Source: Promicromonospora thailandica (GTDB taxonomy: Bacteria; Actinomycetota; Actinomycetes; Actinomycetales; Cellulomonadaceae). From it: DNA of 64,000 bases. Shown in pieces: positions 8,517-16,508 of this stretch; the first letter of the stretch is position 1; every line of letters begins with the position of its first letter. Made by a program: the position numbers and the translations under genes. The notes beneath the pieces were generated by a model. That model was not told the origin of the DNA. It worked only from the letters and a program-made list of their open reading frames with translations, and searched no databases. The DNA is taken from contig NZ_JAMTCS010000002.1 of the NCBI RefSeq assembly GCF_024171955.1, forward strand, positions 359,300 to 423,299. Reading direction: 5' to 3'.

Positions 8517-9929
8517 ATGCCCGAGCCGACCCCTGGCCCCACCACCGAGCCCATCACCGGTCCCACCTCGGCGCCCGTGCCGCCGGCTGGCCCGCTCCCC
8601 GAGCAGCGCCGCCGGTACGCCGTGGTCGGCACCGGCCACCGTGCCTCGATGTACGTCGACGCGCTCATCGGTACGCACGCGCCCGACGGCGAGATCGTCG
8701 CCTGGGTCGAGCCCAACCCCGTGCGCGCAGCGGCCTACGAGGCGCGTGTCGCCGCCGCGCTGGGCGGGGTCCGGCCCGTGTACGCGCCGGACGACCTGGA
8801 GAAGGCGATCGCGGAGCAGTCCGTGGACCGCGTCATCGTCACGTCCGTCGACCGCACGCACGCCGACCTGGTCACCCGCGCGCTGCGTGCCGGCGCGGAC
8901 GTGGTGGTGGAGAAGCCCATCGCGGCGCACCCCGACCAGGCCCGGCAGATCGTGGACGCCGTGGCGGAGACCGGCCGCGACCTGGTCATGACGTTCAACT
9001 ACCGCTACTCGCCCCGCAACAGCGCGCTGCGCGAGGTGATCGCGAGCGGCGAGATCGGCCGGGTGCTCTCGGTCCACTTCGACTGGGCGCTGGACACCGT
9101 GCACGGCGCCGACTACTTCCGGCGCTGGCACCGCGAGAAGGTCAACAACGGCGGCCTGCTGGTGCACAAGTCCAGTCACCACTTCGACCTGGTCAACTGG
9201 TGGATCGACGGTGTCCCGGAGCGCGTCTTCGCCACCGGCGGCCGACGCTTCTACGGCGACGACGGCGCGCACGAGTCCGACTACGAGCCCACCGCGGGCG
9301 AGCGCGCCCTGACCGGGCGCGGGGTCGACCCGTGGGCGCTCTCGGTCGAGAAGAACGAGTGGCTCTCCACGCTGTACGGGCCGCAGGCCCAGGCCGTGGA
9401 CGGCTATGTGCGCAACCGGTCCGTGTTCGACCCGGGCATCACCACCGAGGACACGCTCGGGCTCGTGGTCGAGTACGCCGGTGGCGCACTGCTCACCTAC
9501 TCGCTCACCGCCCACTCGCCGTGGGAGGGCTACCGCGTGGTGGTCAACGGCACGCGGGGCCGCGCCGAGCTGGAGGTCACCGAGCGCGGCTCGGTCGAGT
9601 TCGGCGAGGACGGCGTGGCGATCCTGGACCCGAGCGCCACCGAGGTGTTCGAGCGCGACCCGGTGCGGCCCACGGGCGAGCGCCTCGTGGTGCAGCGGCA
9701 CTGGGAGCGGGCCGAGGAGCGGCAGATCGTGCGCGGCGGGGGCGGGCACGGTGGCGGCGACGCGCTGCTGCTCGCCGACGTCTTCGCACCGTCCGCGGAC
9801 CCCGACCCGCTGGCCCGGGCGGCCGGCTACGTCGACGGGGTCCGCGCGTCGGCGGTGGGCTACGCGGGCAACCGCTCGCTGGAGACGGGTGACCCGGTCC
9901 GCATCGAGGACCTAACCCTGGGCATCTGA
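8517..9929 (+). CDS. Gfo/Idh/MocA-family oxidoreductase
   Basis: 470 aa from the ATG at 8517, which has an AAGGAG site 10 bp upstream; an upstream in-frame start exists but would overlap the operator. A Pro/Thr-rich leader (1-32) precedes the Rossmann motif VVGTGHRA (36-43) and the family signature EKP at 132-134. The catalytic region has NYRYSP and HHFDLVNWW. Members are NAD(P)-dependent sugar, inositol or sugar-acid dehydrogenases; this longer form (about 470 aa) belongs to the group often found beside glycan degradation genes. Exact substrate unknown. It ends at a 16-nt repeat array. Confidence 0.85.
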   Translation: MPEPTPGPTTEPITGPTSAPVPPAGPLPEQRRRYAVVGTGHRASMYVDALIGTHAPDGEIVAWVEPNPVRAAAYEARVAAALGGVRPVYAPDDLEKAIAEQSVDRVIVTSVDRTHADLVTRALRAGADVVVEKPIAAHPDQARQIVDAVAETGRDLVMTFNYRYSPRNSALREVIASGEIGRVLSVHFDWALDTVHGADYFRRWHREKVNNGGLLVHKSSHHFDLVNWWIDGVPERVFATGGRRFYGDDGAHESDYEPTAGERALTGRGVDPWALSVEKNEWLSTLYGPQAQAVDGYVRNRSVFDPGITTEDTLGLVVEYAGGALLTYSLTAHSPWEGYRVVVNGTRGRAELEVTERGSVEFGEDGVAILDPSATEVFERDPVRPTGERLVVQRHWERAEERQIVRGGGGHGGGDALLLADVFAPSADPDPLARAAGYVDGVRASAVGYAGNRSLETGDPVRIEDLTLGI

Positions 9930-9939
9930 CCCGCCCGCC

Positions 9940-10022
9940 GAAGTAGAACCGCAGCGAGATAGAACTGCAGCGAGATAGAACTGCAGCCGAGCTGCGGTTC
10001 TATCTCGCTGCAGTTCTACTTC
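9940..10022. repeat. 16-nt inverted/direct repeat array A (3 direct + 2 inverted units)
   Basis: Direct units start at 9940, 9956 and 9972 (GAAGTAGAACCGCAGC, then GAGATAGAACTGCAGC twice). A 3-nt spacer follows, then inverted units at 9991 and 10007. The array fills the convergent gap between the Gfo/Idh gene and the AEC carrier gene and can fold into a long hairpin. TAG triplets of the three direct units fall in three different frames. See arrays at 19538 and 44184. Confidence 0.9.
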
Positions 10023-10043
10023 GGCACGGCGACAGCGGCTGCG

Positions 10044-11081
10044 TCATGCCAGCAGGGCGCCGATCGTGACCAGCACCGGCACGCACAGCGCCGTCGTCCA
10101 GACCGTCGCCCGCGCCGCGACCCCGTCGAACACCCCGTAGCGCGTCGCGTACGTGGTGACGTTCACCGCCGTGGGCAGCGCCGCCATCGTCACCACGAGG
10201 GCCAGCGCCGTGCCGTCCAGGCCCAGGGCCGAGCCCAGCGCCCACGCCCCCAGCGGGTGCAGCAGGTTGCGCACCAGCACCGCGAGCACGATCACCCGGC
10301 CCACCAGGCCCCGGCCCCGGGATGCGGCGGTGCCGAGGTCGGCGTCGGCGGGCGGCAGCGGCACCGCGAGCGTCATGCCGAACGTCAGCAGGCCCAGGGG
10401 CGGTGCGGCGGCGCCGATCAGGTCGAAGGGCAGCAGCACGACGTCGGGCAGGCGCGCCCCCGTCAGCTCGCTCACGACCGCGACGAGCAGGCCGGCCACG
10501 GTGCCGACGGTGATCGGGTTGCGGAACGCCGCGAGGAACACCTGCCCCATCGACCGCCACCCCGACGGCGCGTGCCCGCCCGGAGCCGCACCGGTCGCGC
10601 GGTCCAGCGCCGAGAGGGCCAGCGGCGCCAGCACCAGGAGCTGGAAGAGGAGGGTCGGCACCACGGCGAGCGCGTCGTCGAACAAGTAGACGGCCAGCGG
10701 GATACCGATGTTGCCGCCGTTCACGTAGACCGCGGCCAGCGTGGTCACGGCCGCGGGACCGCCTGGCAGGCGCAGGAGCCACCGCGCCACGACGGCACTG
10801 GCCAGGCCGAGCACCGCGGTCGTGACCCACGTGACCACGGCGCCGCGCGACAGCACGTGCGCCAGGTCCGTCGAGGCGAGCGTGCTGAACATCAGGGCCG
10901 GGGCGCAGATCGTGAACGACAGCGTGGCCAGCACCTGGCGCGCCCCGGCCCCGCCGTCGCCCCCGCCGGGCCGTGCCGGGCGCGGCAGGCCGCGGCCCGC
11001 CAGGAGCCCCGTCCGCTGGACCACCCAGCCGAGCGCGACCACACAGGCCATGGATCCGATGGCGGTCAGGACGGGCAGCAC
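10044..11081 (-). CDS. AEC-family (auxin efflux carrier-like) transporter
   Basis: 345-aa integral membrane protein with about ten hydrophobic segments and the AEC family hallmark NGGNIGIPLAVYLF near residue 120, plus PTAVNVTTYATRYG near the C-terminus. AEC carriers export or import small organic acids (malate, malonate and similar) in bacteria. It lies 24 bp downstream of the Gfo/Idh gene and appears to be the third gene of the leftward LacI-DUF6807 / dehydrogenase / AEC operon, suggesting movement of an acid intermediate of the sugar-acid pathway. Its own substrate is not readable from sequence. Confidence 0.85.
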   Translation of the reverse strand: MLPVLTAIGSMACVVALGWVVQRTGLLAGRGLPRPARPGGGDGGAGARQVLATLSFTICAPALMFSTLASTDLAHVLSRGAVVTWVTTAVLGLASAVVARWLLRLPGGPAAVTTLAAVYVNGGNIGIPLAVYLFDDALAVVPTLLFQLLVLAPLALSALDRATGAAPGGHAPSGWRSMGQVFLAAFRNPITVGTVAGLLVAVVSELTGARLPDVVLLPFDLIGAAAPPLGLLTFGMTLAVPLPPADADLGTAASRGRGLVGRVIVLAVLVRNLLHPLGAWALGSALGLDGTALALVVTMAALPTAVNVTTYATRYGVFDGVAARATVWTTALCVPVLVTIGALLA

Positions 11082-11105
11082 CTCAGCACCCTCCCACGGT
11101 GCGGG

Positions 11106-12251
11106 TCACCGGGGCGGGGCTGTCCACGGAGCGCCCAGCTCGGTGAACGTGCGCTGCTCGCACGCGGCGCGCTCGCACCACGCGGCCACGTCCCGGACCA
11201 CCGGGTGCCGCGTGTCGCCCTCGGGATTACCTTGCCCGACGCCGGCCTCGGCCCACCGCACGAACTCGTCGGCGATCGGAGCCGGGTCGGGCGCCGTCCG
11301 GACCGCCTCGAGCACGCGCATGAACGCCCCGGTGTCGCGCACGTCGCACAGCAACGGCTCGCCCGTGCGCGCCCGCAGCAGGTTCTCCAGCAGGCCCGTG
11401 CGCCCGTAGCGCTTCTCGGCCGTGCCCCGCCCGGTACGCAGCCGCACCACGTCGTTCTCGTACTCCAGCTCGATCTCGCCCGCGGTGCCCCGCACCACCA
11501 CCCGGGCGGGGGTGCGCTCCGCGGCGCAGAGGGTGAGCCCGAACCCGTACCGGGTCCCGTCCGTGCCGACCACCCGCAGCGACGAGGTGTCGTCCGCCTC
11601 GATCGGGTTGGCGCGCCACAGGTCCGGGTGCACGGAGGCGACGTCGTCCGCGGTGCGCGCGCCGCCCACCCGGAGCGCGGAGGCGACGGCGTGCGCAAGG
11701 GGGTTGGTCACCACGCCGTCGACCACCGCACGGTCGCCCAGGCGCCGCCGGCCCGCCCAGGGCGAGCGGGTCCAGTACGCGGCGGTCCGCACCCACGTGC
11801 CGACGGCGCCGATGCCGGTCACCTGCCCGATCTCACCGCGTGCGACCAGGTCGGCGACGGTGGGCAGCGCGTGCGACCCGAAGGTCTGGAAGCCCACCTG
11901 GCACAGCCTCCCCGTCCGCTCCGTCACGGCGACGAGCTCGGCGTGCTCCGCGAGCGAGGCCGTGGTCGGCTTCTCCAGCAGCACGTCGATGCCGGCCTCC
12001 AGGGCGGCCCGTGCCAGCGGCAGGTGCGTGTGGATCGGTGTGGCGAGCACGACGACGTCGGGCAGCCCCGTGTCCGCCGAGAGCAGGTCGCCGAGGCTCG
12101 CGAACCACGGCGCCGGGGCGGCGGCCGGCTCCCTCGGGTCGACGACGGCGCTCAGCCGCGCCAGTCCCCGCTGCTCCAGCTCGGCGACCGCGCGCAGGTG
12201 CGACCCGCCGTGCCCGTGGATGCCGACCACGGCGACCCGCGCGGGTGTCAC
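11106..12251 (-). CDS. Gfo/Idh/MocA-family oxidoreductase (sugar-acid locus)
   Basis: 381 aa from a GTG at 12251 that overlaps the upstream stop as GTGA, so translation is coupled to the LacI-DUF6807 gene. N-terminal Rossmann motif VAVVGIHGHGGSH (residues 6-18), LLEKPTT near 97 and the family C-terminal beta domain (VVRGTAGEIELEYEND). A large open frame extends far upstream in this register but is antisense composition only. Probably an NAD(P)-dependent dehydrogenase for the sugar or sugar acid imported by the divergent ABC system; substrate not assigned. Confidence 0.86.
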   Translation of the reverse strand: MTPARVAVVGIHGHGGSHLRAVAELEQRGLARLSAVVDPREPAAAPAPWFASLGDLLSADTGLPDVVVLATPIHTHLPLARAALEAGIDVLLEKPTTASLAEHAELVAVTERTGRLCQVGFQTFGSHALPTVADLVARGEIGQVTGIGAVGTWVRTAAYWTRSPWAGRRRLGDRAVVDGVVTNPLAHAVASALRVGGARTADDVASVHPDLWRANPIEADDTSSLRVVGTDGTRYGFGLTLCAAERTPARVVVRGTAGEIELEYENDVVRLRTGRGTAEKRYGRTGLLENLLRARTGEPLLCDVRDTGAFMRVLEAVRTAPDPAPIADEFVRWAEAGVGQGNPEGDTRHPVVRDVAAWCERAACEQRTFTELGAPWTAPPR

Positions 12252-14320
12252 CGGCGTACACCGCCTGACGCGTCCCCGCCCGCGGCCACGCCCTCGTCCG
12301 GCAGGCCGCCGTCGGTGAGACCCGCTGCGAGCTCCGTCGCCGCCGTGGCGGTCAGCGCGCTGTCGAGCAGCACGGCCACGAGGTCGAGCCGCGTGGCGCC
12401 GCCGTCGGGCACGAGGAGCGGTGCGTCCCAGGCGAGCGCCGGGCAGGCGCCCGGGTACTCCGCGGAGCGCAGGAACCAGGGTCGCACCTGCCCCGGCTGC
12501 ACGAGCAGGAGCGTCGTGGACCGGCCGCCCTGCCGCTGCACGAACGCCACCCACGGCGAGGTGCTGCCGTGCGCCCGGGTCTCGCCCGTGCCCGCCGCGG
12601 ACAGGACGGTGGTGCTCTCGGCGATCGGCAGCCGCCAGAACAGCCCGCCGTAGCCCGCGCCCGGACGGCCGTTCGTGGCGGGGGAGCGGATCTCCAGGGG
12701 GCCGTGGTCGGCGTGCAGCGTGGAGCGCCAGTCGAGCACCCAGCCGGGGGCGGCGTCGGACCCGGGCCTCGGGGGGAGCAGCCGGGCGGTCACGCGCCGT
12801 TCCTCGCGGAGCTGCGGAGCGCCGTGCTCGTCGGACCAGATCACGTCCTCGACGAGCGTCCGGCCCGCCCCGGGGTCGTCGGTGCCCTCGATGCGCACCC
12901 CCGTGGAGGTCTGCCGGCCGTGGTTCTTGAGCAGCGTCGGGCCCACGTCCTCGATGAAGGTGCGGCCACCCCAGTAGCTGGTGCCGTTCACGTCCGGCAC
13001 CGCGATGCCGACGCCGTAGTGGTGCCGGTGGTCCACCGGGCTCACGTCCGTGAGCGGTACCCCCGCGAGCGTGTGCACGGGGTGCAGGTAGGGCCGGCGG
13101 GCGTGCACCTGGGGCATGCGGTCGCCGGTGTCGTGGCGGGCCAGCTCGAGCCCGTCGCCGCAGGTCAGCACAATCGCGTCGGCCCCGGTGCCGGTAGGGA
13201 GCACCCAGGTGGGTGCCGCGGCGGGGATCTCCTCCGGTGGGGGGACGACGGCGTCGTCGTCGGTCACGTGCACGCGTTCCGGGCCCTGGGGCACGGGGCC
13301 GGTGCTGCCGCGCACCTCCAGGCTCGGGGTGAACCGCGCGGAGCGTGCGGGGTGGGCGTCGTCGTCGATCACGGCGTGCAGCTCCCTCCAGGCGTGCCGG
13401 CCGAGCTCGGCCTGGGGTACGGCCACGGTCGTCAGGGCGGGTGTGGCGTAGCGGGACAGCTCGATGTCGTCGAACCCCGCGACCGAGATGTCGGCGGGTA
13501 CGGCGACCCCTGCCTCGTTCAGGCCCGCGAGCAGGCCGAACGCGACCAGGTCGTTGAAGGCCACCGCGGCGGTGGCGCGTGTCGCCAGGACGGCGGGCGC
13601 CGCGGCGTGGCCCGCCTGGATGTCCGGCCCGGCGGGCAGGTCGAGGATCTCCAGGTCGGGGTGCTGCGCGCGGGCGCGGGCCAGCCCGGCGCGGCGCAGC
13701 TCGTCGGACGCGCTGCGCACGGGCCCGCCGAGGTACACGATGCGCCGGTGCCCGAGCGCCACGAGGTGCTCGACCACCTGGAGCGCGGCGTCCTCGTAGT
13801 CGACGACGAGGCTGGGCGCGGCGCCACCGGCGTCGCGGTTGACCAGCACGACCGGCTCGACGTCGGCCACGAGCGCGCTCAGCTCGGCGTCCCCGATGCG
13901 GGGCGAGACCAGCACGAGGGCGTCGCAGCGCAGCCGGGCCTCCAGCGCGATGGCGCCCTCCTGCTGGTCGTCCTCGACGGTGTCGGCGACGAGCACGCGG
14001 TACCCGTCCTCGGCAGCGCCGGCCATGACGCCGCGCAGGATCTGCTGGAACACGGGATTGCCCAGGTCGGGCACCACGAGGGCCACCGTCTGGGTGCGGC
14101 CGAGCGCCAGGCTGCGCGCCGCGTTGCTGGGGCGGTAGCTCAGCTCCGCCGCCACGTCGCGCACGCGTTCCGCGATGGCGGCGTCGACGGTGCTCCGGCC
14201 GTTCATGACGCGGGAGACGGTCGCGCGCGACACCCCGGCCGCTGCGGCGACGTCCCCGATCGTGGCGACGGCGCGGCGCTGCCCCGCGCGCTGACCGTCC
14301 CGTGGGCTGCGGCTCACCAT
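12248..14320 (-). CDS. LacI-type regulator fused to DUF6807 (PmoA-like) domain
   Basis: 690 aa from the ATG at 14320 (CGGAG site 8 bp before; a GTG at 14338 is the alternative). Residues about 15-65 are a LacI HTH (TIGDVAAAAGVSRATVSRVMNG), about 70-345 the periplasmic-binding-like sugar domain (ends RSARFTPSLEVRGS). A 30-residue linker leads to a DUF6807/PmoA-family domain (about 360-670; HRHHYGVGIAVPDVNG, GYGGLFWRLP, WFLRSAEYPG). DUF6807 proteins are usually separate and occur beside Gfo/Idh genes; their activity is unknown to me. The fusion would put a potential catabolic domain on the repressor. First gene of the leftward operon, facing three ACCGGT sites. Confidence 0.85.
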   Translation of the reverse strand: MVSRSPRDGQRAGQRRAVATIGDVAAAAGVSRATVSRVMNGRSTVDAAIAERVRDVAAELSYRPSNAARSLALGRTQTVALVVPDLGNPVFQQILRGVMAGAAEDGYRVLVADTVEDDQQEGAIALEARLRCDALVLVSPRIGDAELSALVADVEPVVLVNRDAGGAAPSLVVDYEDAALQVVEHLVALGHRRIVYLGGPVRSASDELRRAGLARARAQHPDLEILDLPAGPDIQAGHAAAPAVLATRATAAVAFNDLVAFGLLAGLNEAGVAVPADISVAGFDDIELSRYATPALTTVAVPQAELGRHAWRELHAVIDDDAHPARSARFTPSLEVRGSTGPVPQGPERVHVTDDDAVVPPPEEIPAAAPTWVLPTGTGADAIVLTCGDGLELARHDTGDRMPQVHARRPYLHPVHTLAGVPLTDVSPVDHRHHYGVGIAVPDVNGTSYWGGRTFIEDVGPTLLKNHGRQTSTGVRIEGTDDPGAGRTLVEDVIWSDEHGAPQLREERRVTARLLPPRPGSDAAPGWVLDWRSTLHADHGPLEIRSPATNGRPGAGYGGLFWRLPIAESTTVLSAAGTGETRAHGSTSPWVAFVQRQGGRSTTLLLVQPGQVRPWFLRSAEYPGACPALAWDAPLLVPDGGATRLDLVAVLLDSALTATAATELAAGLTDGGLPDEGVAAGGDASGGVRR

Positions 14321-14392
14321 TCGCACTCCGTCCGTCACCTGACCCGGTACCCGGGCAGGCCTCGCGCCCTCGTTGGCGCGGCGGCCGGCGGT

Positions 14393-14472
14393 ACCGGTTT
14401 CCCGAGGTGACCGTACACCATGGGAAACCGGTTCCTCCTGTGGTACGTTCCTGCCCCAGAGACCGGTTTCTC
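14393..14472. promoter_or_regulatory. Three ACCGGT-centred LacI operators in the divergent promoter
   Basis: Sites at 14393-14403 (ACCGGTTTCCC), 14422-14435 (GGGAAACCGGTTCC) and 14461-14472 (GACCGGTTTCTC) are partial copies of a common GGGAAACCGGTTTCCC palindrome, 30-40 bp apart. They lie between the LacI-DUF6807 gene and the ABC operon. Position and symmetry point to binding by that LacI protein and control of both directions. Confidence 0.65.
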
Positions 14473-14515
14473 ATGGACGAGGCCGGGGATCGACGACGAT
14501 CCGGAGGACACCGCG

Positions 14516-14596
14516 ATGCGCCAGCCGAACCGCGAGCCCGGACCCTGGTGGTCCGCGCCCCCGCCCGTCCGGACGGGGGTGCACCCGTGTCGGTGA
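14516..14596 (+). CDS. Possible 26-codon leader ORF coupled to ABC permease
   Basis: An ATG at 14516 with a good GGAGGA site 5-8 bp upstream opens a 26-codon frame (begins MRQPNREPGPWW, Pro/Trp-rich). It ends in TGA at 14594-14596. That stop overlaps GTG at 14593 (GTGA), one of the two candidate permease starts, the same coupling geometry used elsewhere in this window. The permease itself has no comparably strong ribosome site. No homologue is known to me, and the frame could be a translational entry device instead of a functional peptide. Confidence 0.4.
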   Translation: MRQPNREPGPWWSAPPPVRTGVHPCR

Positions 14597-15522
14597 TCCA
14601 GGAGCTGTCCCGCGACCGCCGGTCCCGTGACCAGGGCGTCAGCCCGCGCAGAAAGGGCGACGGGCGCTGGGCGCTGTTCTTCCTCGCGCCCTGGTTCGTG
14701 GGGCTGGTGCTCATCACGGCCGGGCCCATGGGCGCGTCGCTGTACCTGTCGTTCACGGACTACGACCTGCTCTCCGCACCGCAGTGGGTGGGGTTCGAGA
14801 ACTTCACCCGGATGTTCGAGGACCCGCGCTTCCTCGGCTCCCTGGGCGTCACGTTCACCTACGTGTTCGTGTCGGTGCCGCTGCAGCTCGCCGCGGCGCT
14901 GGGCCTGGCGCTGCTGCTCGACAAGGGCATGCGCGGCCTGGCCCTGTACCGGTCCGTGTACTACCTGCCCTCCCTGCTCGGCGGGTCGGTCGCCATCGCC
15001 ATCCTGTGGCGGCAGATCTTCGGCGCGGACGGCCTGGTCAACCAGGTCCTGGCGCTGTTCGGCGTGCAGGGCCAGGGCTGGGTGTCGCACCCCGACTACG
15101 CGCTCGGCACCCTCATGGCGCTCAACGTCTGGACGTTCGGCGCGCCGATGGTGATCTTCCTGGCGGGCCTGCGCCAGATCCCGCGCATGTACTACGAGGC
15201 GGCGGCGATCGACGGCGCGGGCCGGTGGCGGCAGTTCCGTTCCATCACGCTGCCCCTGCTCACGCCGATCGTGTTCTTCAACCTCGTGCTGCAGCTCATC
15301 GAGGCGTTCCAGTCGTTCACGCGGGCGTTCGTCGTCAGCGGGGGCAACGGCGGACCGTCCGACTCGACGCTGCTCTACACGCTGTACCTCTACCTCAAGG
15401 GGTTCGGCTCCCTCGACATGGGCTACGCCTCGGCGATGGCCTGGTTCCTGCTGCTGATCATCGGCGGCATGACGGTCGTCAACTTCCTCGCCTCCAAGTA
15501 CTGGGTCTTCTACGATGACTGA
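14587..15522 (+). CDS. Sugar ABC transporter permease (MalF-type)
   Basis: About 311 aa (GTG at 14587, or GTG at 14593 coupled to the leader frame). Six hydrophobic segments beginning ALFFLAPWFVGLVLI, and the permease EAA loop YYEAAAIDGAGRWRQF near residue 205, which contacts the ATPase. Partner of the next permease, which it overlaps by 8 bp, and of the binding lipoprotein at 16509. No ATPase gene is present, so a shared MsiK-type ATPase is presumed. The downstream uxaA suggests import of a hexuronate or uronate oligomer. Confidence 0.92.
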   Translation: MSVIQELSRDRRSRDQGVSPRRKGDGRWALFFLAPWFVGLVLITAGPMGASLYLSFTDYDLLSAPQWVGFENFTRMFEDPRFLGSLGVTFTYVFVSVPLQLAAALGLALLLDKGMRGLALYRSVYYLPSLLGGSVAIAILWRQIFGADGLVNQVLALFGVQGQGWVSHPDYALGTLMALNVWTFGAPMVIFLAGLRQIPRMYYEAAAIDGAGRWRQFRSITLPLLTPIVFFNLVLQLIEAFQSFTRAFVVSGGNGGPSDSTLLYTLYLYLKGFGSLDMGYASAMAWFLLLIIGGMTVVNFLASKYWVFYDD

Positions 15523-16471
15523 CGCCTCGACACAGACCGCCTCGACGTCCCGGCCCGCGCCGGCGGTACGGACGGCGACGCCGTCGTCGGCCCGCCGTGC
15601 GCCAGGGGAACCGCGGCCCGTGCGGCCGCGGGGGCCGCGGCTGCGCGCCCGGATCGGCAGCGTGCTCAAGCACGCGGGCCTCATCGCCCTCGGGTTCGTG
15701 ATGCTCTACCCGCTGCTGTGGATGGTGGCCAGCTCGTTCAAGCCGAACGCGCTGATCTTCCGCGAGCCCGGGCTGATCCCCACCGAGATCGACCTGACCA
15801 ACTACACCGACGGCTGGAACGCGCTGCTGCACCCGTTCAGCCACTACCTGATCAACTCGGCGATCGTGGTGCTGGGGTCGCTGCTCGGCAACCTGCTGTC
15901 GTGCTCGATGGCGGCGTACGCCTTCGCGCGGCTGGAGTTCCGCGGCCGGCGGTTGTGGTTCGCCGTCATGCTGATGTCGATCATGCTGCCGATCCACGTG
16001 GTGATCGTGCCGCAGTACGTGCTGTTCTCCCAGCTCGAGTGGATCAACACGTTCCTGCCGCTGATCGTGCCGAAGCTGCTGGCCACGGACGCGTTCTTCA
16101 TCTTCCTCATGGTCCAGTTCTTCCGGGGCATCCCCCGGGAGCTCGACGAGGCGGCCACGCTCGACGGCGCCAACCACCTGCGCGTCTACCTGCAGATCAT
16201 GCTGCCGCTGTCGCTGCCGGCCCTCGCCACCACGGCGATCTTCACGTTCATCTGGACGTGGAACGACTTCTTCAGCCAGCTCATCTTCCTCACGCGGCCC
16301 GAGATGTACACCGTGCCGATCGCGTTGCGCACGTTCGTCGACGCCACGGGCGAGAGCTCGTGGGGGTCGCTGTTCGCGATGTCGATCGTGTCGCTCGTCC
16401 CCGTCTTCATCGCCTTCCTGTTCGGCCAGAAATACCTGGTCAAGGGCATTGCCACGACCGGCATCAAGTAA
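15515..16471 (+). CDS. Sugar ABC transporter permease (MalG-type)
   Basis: 318 aa, ATG overlapping the preceding gene by 8 bp. A 45-residue Ala/Pro/Arg-rich cytoplasmic leader precedes six membrane segments (IALGFVMLYPLLWMVASSF first). The EAA motif is LDEAATLDGANHLRVYL near residue 210. Second half of the heterodimeric pore of this importer. Confidence 0.92.
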   Translation: MTDASTQTASTSRPAPAVRTATPSSARRAPGEPRPVRPRGPRLRARIGSVLKHAGLIALGFVMLYPLLWMVASSFKPNALIFREPGLIPTEIDLTNYTDGWNALLHPFSHYLINSAIVVLGSLLGNLLSCSMAAYAFARLEFRGRRLWFAVMLMSIMLPIHVVIVPQYVLFSQLEWINTFLPLIVPKLLATDAFFIFLMVQFFRGIPRELDEAATLDGANHLRVYLQIMLPLSLPALATTAIFTFIWTWNDFFSQLIFLTRPEMYTVPIALRTFVDATGESSWGSLFAMSIVSLVPVFIAFLFGQKYLVKGIATTGIK

Positions 16472-16508
16472 CGCCCCGCGACAACGACGTCACCCGAAGG
16501 AGAAGCAC

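Noticed and set aside
9940-10022. CRISPR array
   Set aside because: Units are contiguous at 16-nt period with no unique spacers, and inverted copies follow; no cas genes.
12252-14756. Upstream extension of the Gfo/Idh frame on the minus strand
   Set aside because: The frame stays open through the LacI-DUF6807 gene, but the extension has wrong-frame composition, and the GTG at 12251 with GTGA overlap is a good start.
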